Shown here: positions 8,102 to 16,453 of the stretch, piece after piece
Numbering within the stretch: the first letter of the stretch is position 1
Layout: each line of letters opens with the position of its first letter
DNA from: Agrilactobacillus composti DSM 18527 = JCM 14202
Lineage (GTDB): Bacteria > Bacillota > Bacilli > Lactobacillales > Lactobacillaceae
NCBI RefSeq assembly: GCF_001436375.1
Contig: NZ_AZGA01000066.1
Span: 13,439-65,243 of the forward strand
Direction of reading: 5' to 3'
DNA length: 51,805 nt
Notes under the pieces: generated by a model
The model's input: only the letters and a program-made list of their open reading frames with translations
What the model was told of the DNA's origin: nothing
Databases searched by the model: none
Program-made: the position numbers and the translations under genes

Positions 8102-8722
8102 TTAATCAGTCCCGTTTTTCAAGGCCTGATTGGGACTAGTTTTTAGGGCACTTTGGGCTTTAAGTAGGGCTTGGAACAATTCTTGCGAAGAAACGGCCCC
8201 AGGGTCTAAATGGCCTACCGACCGTTCCCCAAGATAAGAAGCCCGGCCCTTTTTAGCCTGCATCGGTTTGGTGTGCGCTGCTAATTGAGCCAACCCAGCT
8301 GAAGACAGGGTATGATGTTCCAACATGGCTGGCACATAGGCCCAAACATCTAGCATGGTTTTATCCCCAAAATTGGCGCCACCCCGGTCGGCGATGGCAT
8401 CCGCACCAATTTGAATCAATTGGTCCAATTGTTGGGTATCCACAGCGGCCTTAGACATTCTTAAAAATGCCGAGCCATAAAGCGGGCCAGCTGCCCCGCC
8501 CACTTTGCTGATCAAAGCAAAGGCAATGGCCTTGAGCTGTTCAGCCACAGATTGATTGGGTGTTTTGAAGGTGTGCATCACCGCACTCATCCCCCGGGCC
8601 ATGTTATCGCCATGATCCCCATCACCGATTTCCGCGTCCAAGCCGCTAAGATAAGCCTTATCGGTTTGAATCTGGTGATCAAATTCAGTCATCCATTTAA
8701 AAAGTAATGTCTCATCAAGCAT
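8102..8722 (-). CDS. dhaL: DhaL, ADP-binding subunit of dihydroxyacetone kinase
   Basis: The product is 206 residues from MLDETLLFKW (ATG 8720-8722, GAGGGGGG site). The frame extends 39 codons further up, but those cover promoter DNA. It contains the Mg-ADP-binding aspartates in DAEIGDGDHGDNM (about residues 30-42) and the GGAAGPLYGSAF and DRGGANFGDKTMLD blocks typical of DhaL. DhaL keeps ADP as a fixed cofactor that DhaM rephosphorylates and transfers the phosphate to dihydroxyacetone on DhaK. It is the first gene of a four-gene operon, with a DhaS-type operator and promoter just upstream. Confidence 0.94.
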   Translation of the reverse strand: MLDETLLFKWMTEFDHQIQTDKAYLSGLDAEIGDGDHGDNMARGMSAVMHTFKTPNQSVAEQLKAIAFALISKVGGAAGPLYGSAFLRMSKAAVDTQQLDQLIQIGADAIADRGGANFGDKTMLDVWAYVPAMLEHHTLSSAGLAQLAAHTKPMQAKKGRASYLGERSVGHLDPGAVSSQELFQALLKAQSALKTSPNQALKNGTD

Positions 8723-8782
8723 TGAAATCCCCCCTCTGGGTACTGCTGCTTTGAAGTTGACCCAGTTCTTAGTTACAAGTCG

Positions 8783-8834
8783 ATCATAAGACACCGCTTT
8801 CAAAAATATAATGGACAAATTTTTCAGTATGTCC
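8783..8834 (-). promoter_or_regulatory. DhaS-type operator and promoter of dhaL operon
   Basis: On the minus strand: palindrome GGACATAC-N6-ATTTGTCC (8813-8834), then exactly 24 nt, then TATGAT (8783-8788) as -10. The palindrome agrees with the site GGACACAT-N6-ATTTGTCC known to me for Lactococcus DhaS. The operator lies upstream of a weak -35 region, as expected for an activator. Confidence 0.8.
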
Positions 8835-8844
8835 GTCACCGGCC

Positions 8845-9405
8845 TTATTGCCTATGATTGGCCAACAAGCCTTGAATACTGTCATTCAAATAATTTTGCA
8901 GCAATTGTATTTCTTGATCTAAGGTCGCTTGAGTATCCGTCACCAACCAGCGCTTCACTTCAGCCACTAAGCCCATGGCAATCACCCGCTGGGAAAAGGC
9001 CGCTTGGGCGTCACTGGTGGTGAGGTGGGCCTGGGCACTAATATCCGTATAAACTGTGCGAATCAAGCTCTCAATATGTTGGGCAATCACAGCCTCAGGG
9101 GCATTTTGATCATGAATCGCAAAAACTTTAATATAAAAATCCCGATTGTTTTGAAAATAACGTAAAGTGTGGGTCAACACTAAGGTCCAATGCTCATAAT
9201 CCAGGTTGTCGTTGAGGACCGCCTTGATTTCATCGTTGTAAATCCAAGTGAGCACATCGTATTTATCGCGGAAATAGTCGTAGAAACTCTGCCGTCGAAC
9301 CTGGGCCTGGTGCATGATTTGGGTCACCGTAATCGTATCGAAGTCCTTTGCAATCAGCATTTGTTTCACCACCATAGCAACTTTTTTTTGCGTGATGTAA
9401 CTCAT
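8845..9405 (-). CDS. dhaS: DhaS, TetR-family activator of the dha genes
   Basis: The product is 186 residues from MSYITQKKVAMVVKQML (ATG 9403-9405, AGGAGGTG at 7 nt). Residues 20-50 form the TetR-type HTH (FDTITVTQIMHQAQVRRQSFYDYF, with the family's FYxYF motif), and a C-terminal effector domain follows. DhaS is unusual among TetR proteins because it activates transcription when bound by the DhaQ-dihydroxyacetone complex. Two palindromes matching its known site lie upstream of dhaK and of dhaL. A TATAAT -10 for dhaS itself is seen at 9439-9444 on the minus strand, with no operator copy near it. Confidence 0.88.
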   Translation of the reverse strand: MSYITQKKVAMVVKQMLIAKDFDTITVTQIMHQAQVRRQSFYDYFRDKYDVLTWIYNDEIKAVLNDNLDYEHWTLVLTHTLRYFQNNRDFYIKVFAIHDQNAPEAVIAQHIESLIRTVYTDISAQAHLTTSDAQAAFSQRVIAMGLVAEVKRWLVTDTQATLDQEIQLLQNYLNDSIQGLLANHRQ

Positions 9406-9504
9406 CGAATTCACCTCCTGCCGATTTGTCATAAAAGCATTATACCTTGTCTAACCACTTTACTTTAGTTTTTTTCATTTTTTGGCTTAGGCTTCAAACT
9501 GGGC

Positions 9505-10497
9505 TTACCAGGCAATGGTATTTGCCGGGGCGTTTAATAGCGTGTGCCAATTGTCCTGCAGCTGACATAAGGTCAAGGACACGCCGTGCATATCAATGGC
9601 CGTCACTAAATTCCCCACCTTCGTGAAGGTCACTTTAACGTCCCGCTTAGCTAGGTCGGCCAAGACATCATTGGCGAAAACATACTGTTCCATCAACGGC
9701 GTGGCCCCCAGACCATTCACCACCACGGCAAACTCATCGGTGGTCTGCAGGTCAAAATTGCCTAGAATTTTATCCTCCAGATGGGCGGCAATAGTAGCGG
9801 AGGGCGCCATTTTTTCGGTGGCATAGCCCCGTTCGTTATGGATACCCACCCCATATTCCATCTCATCGGCTTGCAGCTCGAACCCAGGATGATCTACCCC
9901 AGGTACCGTAGCTGCCGTCAAGGCAATGCCAATGGTCTTGGTATGGTCAATGACGGCTTGCCCTAGGGCCGCTAATTCATCTAGGCTTGCCCCAGCTTCA
10001 GCGGCAGCGCCACAAATCTTCTCCACCAAAATCGTGCCAGCCACACCCCGGCGGCCTTGGGTATCCGTGGCATCAAAGGCCACATCATCGTCTACGGTGA
10101 TGGCTTTGACTTGGATATCATCATACTCCGCCAATTCCTGGGCCATGGCGAAATTCATCACATCCCCGGCATAGTTTTTCACGATCAACAGTACCCCGGC
10201 GCCGTGATCCGCATAGCGAATCGCCGCGTAAATTTGATCCGGTGTGGGAGACGTGTTAATTTGACCAGCCACTGCGGCACTGAGCATGCCTAAACCCACA
10301 TAGCCTAGGTGTAGCGGTTCATGACCAGAACCCCCGCCAGATACCAAACCAACTTGGTGCCCGGCTTTAAAAGCCGCATCCCGCCGCCCGATAGCCTGGG
10401 TATTAGGCAACTGTGCCACCAATTGGGGATAGCTTTTCACTAACCCACTGACCATTTCCGGTACGATGTCGGCTACGGCATTGATAATTTTCTTCAT
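9505..10497 (-). CDS. dhaK: DhaK, dihydroxyacetone-binding subunit of the PTS-dependent kinase
   Basis: The product is 330 residues. The ATG at 10495-10497 is preferred over the GTG at 10506 because GAGGTG ends 6 nt before it. It binds dihydroxyacetone covalently and is phosphorylated through DhaL and DhaM to make dihydroxyacetone phosphate for glycolysis. Catalytic features are complete: SGGGSGHEPL (His56 equivalent), NTSPTPDQ (Ser80), KNYAGDVMNFA (Asp109) and GVGIHNERG (His218). It is transcribed from its own DhaS-type promoter and separated from dhaL by dhaS. It therefore belongs to the regulon rather than to a single dhaKLM operon, an unusual order. Confidence 0.93.
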   Translation of the reverse strand: MKKIINAVADIVPEMVSGLVKSYPQLVAQLPNTQAIGRRDAAFKAGHQVGLVSGGGSGHEPLHLGYVGLGMLSAAVAGQINTSPTPDQIYAAIRYADHGAGVLLIVKNYAGDVMNFAMAQELAEYDDIQVKAITVDDDVAFDATDTQGRRGVAGTILVEKICGAAAEAGASLDELAALGQAVIDHTKTIGIALTAATVPGVDHPGFELQADEMEYGVGIHNERGYATEKMAPSATIAAHLEDKILGNFDLQTTDEFAVVVNGLGATPLMEQYVFANDVLADLAKRDVKVTFTKVGNLVTAIDMHGVSLTLCQLQDNWHTLLNAPANTIAW

Positions 10498-10531
10498 AGC
10501 ACTCACCTCAGTTTCATTAGTTTATAATGCG

Positions 10532-10583
10532 ATTATAACAATGTATGCGCTTCCAAATAATGGACAAGTTGGTGAAGTTGTCC
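10532..10583 (-). promoter_or_regulatory. DhaS-type operator and promoter of dhaK
   Basis: On the minus strand: palindrome GGACAACT-N6-ACTTGTCC (10562-10583), exactly 24 nt, then the extended -10 TGTTATAAT (TATAAT at 10532-10537). The spacing is identical to the dhaL promoter. The -35 (TTATTT, 17 nt from the -10) is poor, fitting activator dependence. The ATG lies 34 nt past the -10. Confidence 0.85.
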
Positions 10584-10684
10584 AGGCTTAGGGAGATGCT
10601 CTAACTGATACCGCGAAAAATAGCCCACTGCGTAAAGGATAATCTCTTCACGCGGTGGACCATTTATTCTACTTATCAAACAAC

Positions 10685-11590
10685 TTAACGCCAATCTCCA
10701 TCTAAAAACTGGCGATACTCTGGCCAAAAGAAATTGGTAAATTCAGGCACGTCAATATTTTTTGATGGGAGAGCTCTGAAGGCGGCTGAAAAATCTTCAC
10801 CACTTTTTCTATACTCTTTTCCATAACTGACATCGACCGGAATCCATTGATTTTTGCCAATCTCTGCATAAGTCACGCCAGTAACATGGATGTAGGAAAA
10901 CGCTAACCATTCTGAACCATATCCAGGTATAGATCCACCAAGTTGTTGCGTATTTGTGACATCAGCAGGATCAAACCAGTAATTAGCGCGAGCGTGCCAA
11001 TATACAATAACCATTGGACTATCATCTGTTCTCTCATCTACAACCGGCAATACGCCTGGATTTGGTACGTCAATGTCTCTAGATAACGAATAGCCACCCT
11101 TAGTACTGTGATAAAAAACTGTGCCATTATAACTAATATACTTCTGGTCTAACGTTGTGGAATCTGCGACTTTTGTATCGTCTCGAGTGGGTTCATTATT
11201 GAAAAGGTCCCAAAATCCTGAACCTCCCCACAGGACTGTCCCGGTTGTGGTAGTACCATCTTTTTTCGTCTCATCATGATTATCATAAATTTTAATATCA
11301 CTGGTATCCCCAACGTTTAAAGTGTTGGCATTTACGTACTGGTTCCCGCCAACATTAAACCATTTTTCACCATTTCTTGAAATGATGCCCCAATTTAACT
11401 GCCAGGCTGAGCCAGTCCAAAGCACCCGGTCTGCCGGCTGTGCCTTATTACCAAAGCCATTATACAATTGCGTTGGCGCCGTCGTGGTCCCCACTGCTGC
11501 TTGAACTTTATTCGTGTTGGTATGTAAACCTAAACTCACCGCCAACAACGTCACCAGAGCCCCAATAAACCCATACCATTTTTTGGTCAT
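10685..11590 (-). CDS. Secreted protein with SLAP-like repeats
   Basis: The product is 301 residues from MTKKWYGFIGALV (ATG 11588-11590, GGAGGG site). It has a clear signal peptide with cleavage after NKVQA. The mature protein has a SLAP-like unit with the signature NVGGNQYVNANTLNV at about residues 80-95 and a second related motif, EIGKNQWIPVDV, near the C-terminus. Similar motifs occur in the secreted proteins at 26618-27454 and 28873-29433. In lactobacilli such domains bind cell-wall polymers. There is no LPXTG anchor. The middle segment (130-260, rich in Trp, Tyr and Asp) is unassigned. It lies next to dhaK but has a separate promoter region and no visible functional link. Confidence 0.75.
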   Translation of the reverse strand: MTKKWYGFIGALVTLLAVSLGLHTNTNKVQAAVGTTTAPTQLYNGFGNKAQPADRVLWTGSAWQLNWGIISRNGEKWFNVGGNQYVNANTLNVGDTSDIKIYDNHDETKKDGTTTTGTVLWGGSGFWDLFNNEPTRDDTKVADSTTLDQKYISYNGTVFYHSTKGGYSLSRDIDVPNPGVLPVVDERTDDSPMVIVYWHARANYWFDPADVTNTQQLGGSIPGYGSEWLAFSYIHVTGVTYAEIGKNQWIPVDVSYGKEYRKSGEDFSAAFRALPSKNIDVPEFTNFFWPEYRQFLDGDWR

Positions 11591-11899
11591 GTGCCATCCC
11601 TCCAAATTCAACACATCAATTCGCATTCATTTTTCAAAAGAAAAAAACACCGAAAATAATCCCCAAGGAATAACATCATTTATTATAAAATCACTCATCC
11701 CTTTCTGACTTTTTCGCCAAAAGAGCGCTTTACAAATACTTGATATTGTTATATATATATCACAATGTTTATCTTAAATTCAAGTCTCAATTGGTTGATT
11801 TTTACAAACAATTTTTCAGCATATTAAATAACGATTTTTCAGCCTTTTTTCTAGTAATCTTCCAACCCATTTGGCTGCACCCTAACTAGCCGTTGGCGC
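11591..11899. other. AT-rich intergenic region upstream of the secreted-protein gene
   Basis: I see no gene here. A TATAAT on the minus strand (11682-11687) is a likely -10 for the secreted-protein gene. Further upstream lies an AT-rich palindrome (ATTGT...ACAAT around an AT tract, 11745-11766) that could be an operator or a flexible upstream element. Confidence 0.4.
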
Positions 11900-11939
11900 A
11901 AAAAAATAACCATTAACCGTACAATCAGTCAATGGTTAT
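11900..11939 (-). terminator. Terminator of ilvD
   Basis: On the minus strand ATAACCATT/AATGGTTAT (11906-11914 with 11931-11939) is followed by a run of T residues, 35 nt after the ilvD stop. Confidence 0.8.
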
Positions 11940-11973
11940 CTGCTTTAAATTTAGGTGTCACTTGGCAAAAAAA

Positions 11974-13677
11974 TTACTTCTCCCCACCCCGCCAGAAATC
12001 CGTGACCGCACCTTTGGCGGAACTGGAGACGATATGGGCATACTTGCCCAATACGCCCCGGGTATATAGCGGTGGAATCTTAGTAGCTTGGCGCCGTTTC
12101 TCAATTTCGGCGTCGGAAACTTTCATGGTCAACTCTTTGGTATCTTGATCAATGACCACGATATCCCCAGTCTTTAAGTAGGCAATAGGTCCAGCATCTT
12201 GGGCTTCAGGGGCAATGTGGCCCACGACTAACCCGTGAGTCCCCCCGGAAAAGCGGCCATCGGTCAAGAGGGCAACGGATTCACCTTGGCCCTTGCCCAC
12301 TAAAATGCCAGACAGGGACAACATTTCCGGCATCCCCGGACCGCCTTTAGGCCCTACGTAGCGGACCACAACCACATCCCCGTCCACCACTTCATCGGCT
12401 AAGACCGCGTCAATGGCATCTTCTTCCGTGTTGTAAACCTTAGCCGGGCCTTCATGATGGCGGACTTTAACGCCAGAAACCTTGGCCACGGCCCCTTCTG
12501 GTGCTAAGTTACCGTGTAAGATAATCAGGGGGCCATCTTTACGTTTGGGATGATCCAAAGGCATAATGACTTTTTGACCTGGCGTCAGACTAGGCACCTC
12601 GGCTAAGTTTTCGGCGATAGTTTTCCCCGTCACCGTGAGACAATCCCCATGTAAGAAGCCATTTTCATTTAGGTATTTCATCACGGCAGACACGCCGCCA
12701 ACTTCATACAAATCTTGAAAGACGTACTGGCCACTGGGTTTTAGATCCGCCAAATGGGGTACTTTTTTCTGAAAAGTATTAAAGTCATCTAAGGTCAGGT
12801 CCACATTGGCCGCATGGGCCATGGCCAGCAGGTGCAAAGTGGCGTTGGTGGAACCGCCCAGGGCCATGATGACAGTGATGGCATTTTCAAAGGCGTCACG
12901 GGTCATGATGTCTTTAGGATAAATGCCCTTTTTCAGTAAATTCAAAACAGCTTTGCCGGCAGCGGCCACATCGGCTTTTTTGCCATCCGTGGCGGCGGGG
13001 TGAGAGGCAGAACCCGGCAGGCTCATACCCAGTGCTTCGATGGCGGAGGCCATGGTGTTGGCCGTGTACATCCCGCCGCAACCACCAGGGCCCGGACAGG
13101 CGTTGCATTCAATTTTGCGGACTTCTTCGGCGGAGATGTCGTGGTGATTCCATTGGCCCACGGCTTCAAAAACCGAGACCAGGTCGATATCCTTATCGTC
13201 TAGATTCCCCGGCGCAATGGTGCCCCCATAGACAAAGATGGCCGGGACTTCGGCGTTGGCGATGGCAATCATGGAGCCGGGCATATTTTTATCACAGCCG
13301 CCAATGGCCACAAAGGCGTCACAGTTATGACCCCGGATGGCGGTTTCCACGGAATCAGCGATTACATCCCGGGATGGCAGGGAAAAGCGCATCCCTGGGG
13401 TCCCCATGGCAATCCCATCGGACACGGTGATCGTGCCAAATTGTACCGGCCAACCCCCAGCTTCCGTGACACTCTTTTCAGCAATATCCCCAAAACCCCG
13501 CAGGTGCATGTTACAAGGTGTGTTTTCTGACCAAGTGCTGACGACCCCCACGATGGGCTTTTTAAAATCAGCGTCTTGCATCCCCGTGGCCCGCATTAAA
13601 GCCCGGTTAGGTGATTTAACCATGCCATCGTAGACATGACTGCGAATTCTAAGATCTTTTGGTTGTTGATCAGCCAT
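11974..13677 (-). CDS. ilvD: Dihydroxy-acid dehydratase
   Basis: The product is 567 residues, full length for the IlvD/Edd family. It dehydrates 2,3-dihydroxy-isovalerate and 2,3-dihydroxy-3-methylvalerate in valine and isoleucine synthesis, using an Fe-S cluster. Visible are the cluster cysteines in [11 protein letters not shown] and [16 protein letters not shown], and the C-terminal [21 protein letters not shown] block. The ATG has an AGGGG site. It stands alone, without ilvB, ilvN, ilvC or leu genes in the window, so its pathway role here is uncertain; an aldonic-acid dehydratase is a less likely alternative. A divergent Fe-S assembly factor shares its upstream region, and a 30-bp palindrome covers the promoter. 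Confidence 0.93.
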   Translation of the reverse strand: MADQQPKDLRIRSHVYDGMVKSPNRALMRATGMQDADFKKPIVGVVSTWSENTPCNMHLRGFGDIAEKSVTEAGGWPVQFGTITVSDGIAMGTPGMRFSLPSRDVIADSVETAIRGHNCDAFVAIGGCDKNMPGSMIAIANAEVPAIFVYGGTIAPGNLDDKDIDLVSVFEAVGQWNHHDISAEEVRKIECNACPGPGGCGGMYTANTMASAIEALGMSLPGSASHPAATDGKKADVAAAGKAVLNLLKKGIYPKDIMTRDAFENAITVIMALGGSTNATLHLLAMAHAANVDLTLDDFNTFQKKVPHLADLKPSGQYVFQDLYEVGGVSAVMKYLNENGFLHGDCLTVTGKTIAENLAEVPSLTPGQKVIMPLDHPKRKDGPLIILHGNLAPEGAVAKVSGVKVRHHEGPAKVYNTEEDAIDAVLADEVVDGDVVVVRYVGPKGGPGMPEMLSLSGILVGKGQGESVALLTDGRFSGGTHGLVVGHIAPEAQDAGPIAYLKTGDIVVIDQDTKELTMKVSDAEIEKRRQATKIPPLYTRGVLGKYAHIVSSSAKGAVTDFWRGGEK

Positions 13678-13700
13678 TATATAAACCCCTTTCAGTAAGT

Positions 13701-13730
13701 GCTTATAATCATGTGGTTTTGATTATAAGC
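13701..13730. promoter_or_regulatory. 30-bp palindrome over the ilvD promoter
   Basis: GCTTATAATCA-N8-TGATTATAAGC is an 11-bp perfect inverted repeat that includes TTATAAT-like -10 sequences on both strands. It lies 24 nt before the ilvD start, between ilvD and the divergent DUF59 gene. It is well placed for a repressor controlling one or both genes. Confidence 0.55.
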
Positions 13731-13854
13731 TTATTCTCATGTAAATGCCATAGTTTTTAAGATAAAATTACAGCACAATTAAATTGTGCACTTGAAAATA
13801 CCGGGAATGTATGAAAGAATACAACTACACTATTTTTCAAAAAGGACTGATAAT

Positions 13855-14196
13855 ATGCGTGATGACATTCAAATCAATGACCGAGCCGCCGCCATCAGCG
13901 ACCAGTTAATTGACAAATTACAAACTGTTTACGATCCCGAATTGGGTTTAGATATTTATAATCTTGGTCTCATTTACGTAATTGATTTAGACGCCACCGG
14001 CCACTGTCACATGGTCATCACCTTCACCGAAATCGCCTGCGGCTGTACCGATACCCTGCCCAAGGATTTGATTGCCGCTTTGATGCAATTAGACCCCATT
14101 AGCAAAGTCACCGTGGAAGTGGTCTGGTCCCCAGCTTGGAAAATGACCCGAATCAGCCGCTTGGGCCGCATCACCCTGGGGATTGCGGTGCGTTAA
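13855..14196 (+). CDS. DUF59/MIP18-family Fe-S cluster assembly factor (SufT/PaaD-like)
   Basis: The product is 113 residues from MRDDIQINDRAAA (ATG 13855, AAGGA at 8 nt). The frame extends upstream but has no other good site. The DUF59 core is clear: VYDPELGLDIYNLGLIY, then VITFTEIACGCTDTLPKDL with the conserved cysteine, and VWSPAWKMTRIS. Family members help mature Fe-S proteins. Divergence from ilvD, whose product needs an Fe-S cluster, suggests that it serves that enzyme. It ends at a bidirectional terminator shared with the convergent GNAT gene. Confidence 0.85.
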   Translation: MRDDIQINDRAAAISDQLIDKLQTVYDPELGLDIYNLGLIYVIDLDATGHCHMVITFTEIACGCTDTLPKDLIAALMQLDPISKVTVEVVWSPAWKMTRISRLGRITLGIAVR

Positions 14197-14203
14197 AGGG
14201 CAA

Positions 14204-14231
14204 AAAAGAGGGCCACATTTGGCCCTCTTTT
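14204..14231. terminator. Bidirectional terminator
   Basis: AAAAGAGGGCCA/TGGCCCTCTTTT is a 12-bp perfect stem with loop CATT. The A-run on one side and T-run on the other let it serve both the DUF59 gene (+) and the GNAT gene (-). Confidence 0.9.
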
Positions 14232-14236
14232 GGTGT

Positions 14237-14701
14237 TTATTCCCGGTGACTGGCTGCTTGAAACTCAGCCCGCAAAATGGCATACATGGCTTCGTCTACC
14301 AAACCAGTGTTATTTAGCCCCCGCTGCCGCAGTACCCCTTCAAAGGTCAGGCCACTTTTCTGCATCACTTTGCCGGAAAATGTATTCGCCGTGTCGTGTT
14401 TAGCTTCAATGCGATTCACGTCGGTGCTGGCAAACAAATAGGCAATGACCACGGAAATGGTGCCGATTAATTCGCCGCTGGCCTTAAGTTCGATCCCCCA
14501 ATCAAAGAAATCTGGTTCTTGATAGTGCTGGGCCTGCTGGGTCAAGCGGGCCTTTACCTGGGCCAGGTCCTGATAGGCGGGCCAGGTTAAATATTTGGTG
14601 ACAGCCGGATCGGCAGCCCAGTTTTGCAACATTTGTGGCGCATCGGTCGGTGTGAGTTGGCGTAAAATTAAGCGTTTTGTTTCTAAGCGTGTGGTCCCCA
14701 T
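14237..14701 (-). pseudogene. RimJ-like GNAT acetyltransferase with internal deletion
   Basis: The 154-residue frame has an intact start (GGGAGATG site) and intact ends typical of this family: TKRLILRQLTPTDA... at the N-terminus, and DVNRIEAKHDTANTFSGKVMQKSGLTFEG and RQRGLNNTG near the C-terminus. Relatives are usually about 40 residues longer. Between GTISVV (residues 80-85) and IAYLF the strands and loop that bind acetyl-CoA are absent, including the usual IGYCIGxxxWxxGxxxEA segment. The frame is kept, so the protein may be made, but catalysis is unlikely. I infer an in-frame deletion at about 14446. Confidence 0.7.
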
Positions 14702-14746
14702 AAGACATCTCCCAAAAAATAATTAATTACAATCATCACCCGTTAG

Positions 14747-15313
14747 CTACTTTAAAGCCCGGACATAATAATCCGAATAAGCCACCCCATCATGACCCAA
14801 TAACACTTCGGCAGTCGGTTGAAAGCCGAGTTCATGCAAAGCTTGGCGCCGAATCCCAGCCGCTGGAATGGCCTTGGTGGCAACTTTACTAGTTTTAAAT
14901 AGGGCCTTGAGATAAGGCAAATAAGTGGCAATGATTTCGCTGATTACGTCAGCTTGTTCATAATCACTGCGCAAATCCAGGCGCAAAATGGCCGTATCGT
15001 CAAAATAATCCGTGGCTTGGCGACCGAATAGCTCAACGGTGCCTACCGCAGCCTTTGTTCTAGTATGAACGATGCTCCAACGAACAAAACCTTGCTGTTG
15101 GTATTCCTCGCCCCAATAATCAATAACCGCCTGCATTTTAGCCAGATCGGTATAGTGGAAATCATCGCCGCCACAATTATCGCTATTAAATAACGGCCAG
15201 GCTTTCGAATCACTGTAAACGCGTAGCAAGTCCGCCGCATCGGTCAGGATAGTCTGCCGCAATAAGAAGTGTTGGCTTTGCAAGTCGGGACAGTTTTCAT
15301 AAACATTTGGCAT
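14747..15313 (-). CDS. GNAT-family N-acetyltransferase
   Basis: The product is 188 residues with a strong GGAGG site before ATG 15311-15313. The N-terminal FLLRQTILTDAADLLRVYSD pattern and the GTVELFGR and LRLDLRSDYEQADVISEIIATYL segments match the RimJ/RimL-like GNAT fold; the substrate cannot be told. The acetyl-CoA loop is atypical (LRSDYEQADVISEI in place of an R/Q-x-x-G-x-G/A motif), so the cofactor mode is uncertain. It lies between a methyltransferase gene and the degenerate GNAT on the same strand, and the three may be cotranscribed. Confidence 0.75.
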   Translation of the reverse strand: MPNVYENCPDLQSQHFLLRQTILTDAADLLRVYSDSKAWPLFNSDNCGGDDFHYTDLAKMQAVIDYWGEEYQQQGFVRWSIVHTRTKAAVGTVELFGRQATDYFDDTAILRLDLRSDYEQADVISEIIATYLPYLKALFKTSKVATKAIPAAGIRRQALHELGFQPTAEVLLGHDGVAYSDYYVRALK

Positions 15314-15365
15314 CAGGTGGACCTCCTCAAATAGTTGGTTTAAAACGAGTGCAATCAGGTTGGCC

Positions 15366-16097
15366 TTATGGCTTAACGGCCGCCACGATCAACATCATGG
15401 GCCGCCGCAATTCATCCCGCATTTCTTGACTGGCTTGTTGCATGGCTTTGGTGGGCGTGGGTTCCACCAAAGCCGTCAGCGTTAAGCCTTGTTTTAACAA
15501 CGTGTTCACATAAGTGGTGACGGTGCGATGATACTTGGCCACTTGATGGTTCAAAAAATCCGTCTCCCGCAGTGACTCGTCAAAGTACCGGTCCACCGGC
15601 CAATATAAAATCTTCCCAGCGTCATTTCTAACCCATTGCTCTTGGCCCTGGGCAGTAAAAATGGGATGCTCCACAGACATGACAAAATGGCCTTGGGACG
15701 CTAAACAGGCGTCGATTTTTTGGACCAGACTGGCGTAATCGGCAATGTAGTGAATGGCTAGGGAGCTGATAATCACGTCAAATTGCTGTTGCAAGGTATC
15801 GATGTCCGTCATGGATAGCACTTTGTAAGTGATATTGGCCGCTTTAGTCATGGTTTTGGCCTTTGCAATCATCCGGTGGGATAAATCAATGCCCAATACC
15901 TGCTTAGCCCCATGTTCAGCCGCATAGCGGCAATGCCAACCATAACCACAGCCCAGGTCTAAAACCGTCTTACCGGTAAAATCCGGCAAAACTTGCTGTA
16001 ATTCATGCCATTCCCCGGCTGCTTTTAAGCCTTGCTCAGAACGGGCCATGTGACTATAGGCGTCAAAAAAATCAGGATCATCGTAAATATCTGTCAT
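15366..16097 (-). CDS. Class I SAM-dependent methyltransferase
   Basis: The product is 243 residues from MTDIYDDPDFFDAY (ATG 16095-16097, GGAAGG site). SAM-binding motif I is VLDLGCGYGWHCRYAAEHG (about residues 42-60), motif II includes VLGIDLSHRMIAKAK, and motif IV is FDVIISSLAIHYI. It resembles the small-molecule methyltransferases often annotated with ubiquinone/menaquinone enzymes, but the substrate is unknown. It heads a minus-strand group with two GNAT genes. Confidence 0.85.
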   Translation of the reverse strand: MTDIYDDPDFFDAYSHMARSEQGLKAAGEWHELQQVLPDFTGKTVLDLGCGYGWHCRYAAEHGAKQVLGIDLSHRMIAKAKTMTKAANITYKVLSMTDIDTLQQQFDVIISSLAIHYIADYASLVQKIDACLASQGHFVMSVEHPIFTAQGQEQWVRNDAGKILYWPVDRYFDESLRETDFLNHQVAKYHRTVTTYVNTLLKQGLTLTALVEPTPTKAMQQASQEMRDELRRPMMLIVAAVKP

Positions 16098-16280
16098 GGT
16101 CAACCTTCCCATCTTAAAATAAGTGCTAATTTGATGGTACCAATCTCAGCTAGAAGGTCAAGCTTTTTCCAAGATTAAGTTGCTATAATTGATAACTATT
16201 TTTTCATTGTATGCAGATATTAGCATAATTTATCCTCGTGTTATTTTTGAAGTAAGCTTTGTGAAATTTCAGAAAATGGG

Positions 16281-16309
16281 TTGTCCTATTTTCCTCAAAG
16301 GTGTACACT
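16281..16309 (+). promoter_or_regulatory. Promoter of eno
   Basis: TTGTCC (16281-16286), a 17-nt spacer and TACACT (16304-16309). The start point would be near 16316, giving a leader of about 138 nt that contains the terminator hairpin at 16372. The interval 16113-16280 holds nothing else I can recognise. Confidence 0.6.
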
Positions 16310-16371
16310 CACCTTGTAAAAGTTAATAGGCGATGATGTTCGCCATAAAATAATTGTTCAAACAATTTGAT

Positions 16372-16428
16372 GACGTCTACTGTAATCGGGTTTAGCCACC
16401 CCCTATACAGTAGACGTCTTTTCTTTTT
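16372..16428 (+). terminator. Terminator/attenuator in the eno leader
   Basis: GACGTCTACTGTA (16372-16384) pairs perfectly with 16406-16418 and is followed by TTTTCTTTTT. It lies between the promoter and the enolase ATG, 26 nt before the start. Just upstream, AATTGTT/AACAATT around 16353-16368 forms another small hairpin. The layout suggests conditional termination. Confidence 0.8.
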
Positions 16429-16453
16429 GCAAGACGAAAGGGGTATTACATTT

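Noticed and set aside
10533-10727. 64-codon minus-strand frame upstream of dhaK with a protein-like ending
   Set aside because: It overlaps the 3' end of the secreted-protein gene and fully contains the DhaS operator and the dhaK promoter, and it has no start codon with a ribosome site. At most a remnant.
13000-13633. Several overlapping plus-strand frames opposite ilvD
   Set aside because: They are antisense shadows caused by the codon bias of ilvD; none has a ribosome site or recognisable domain.
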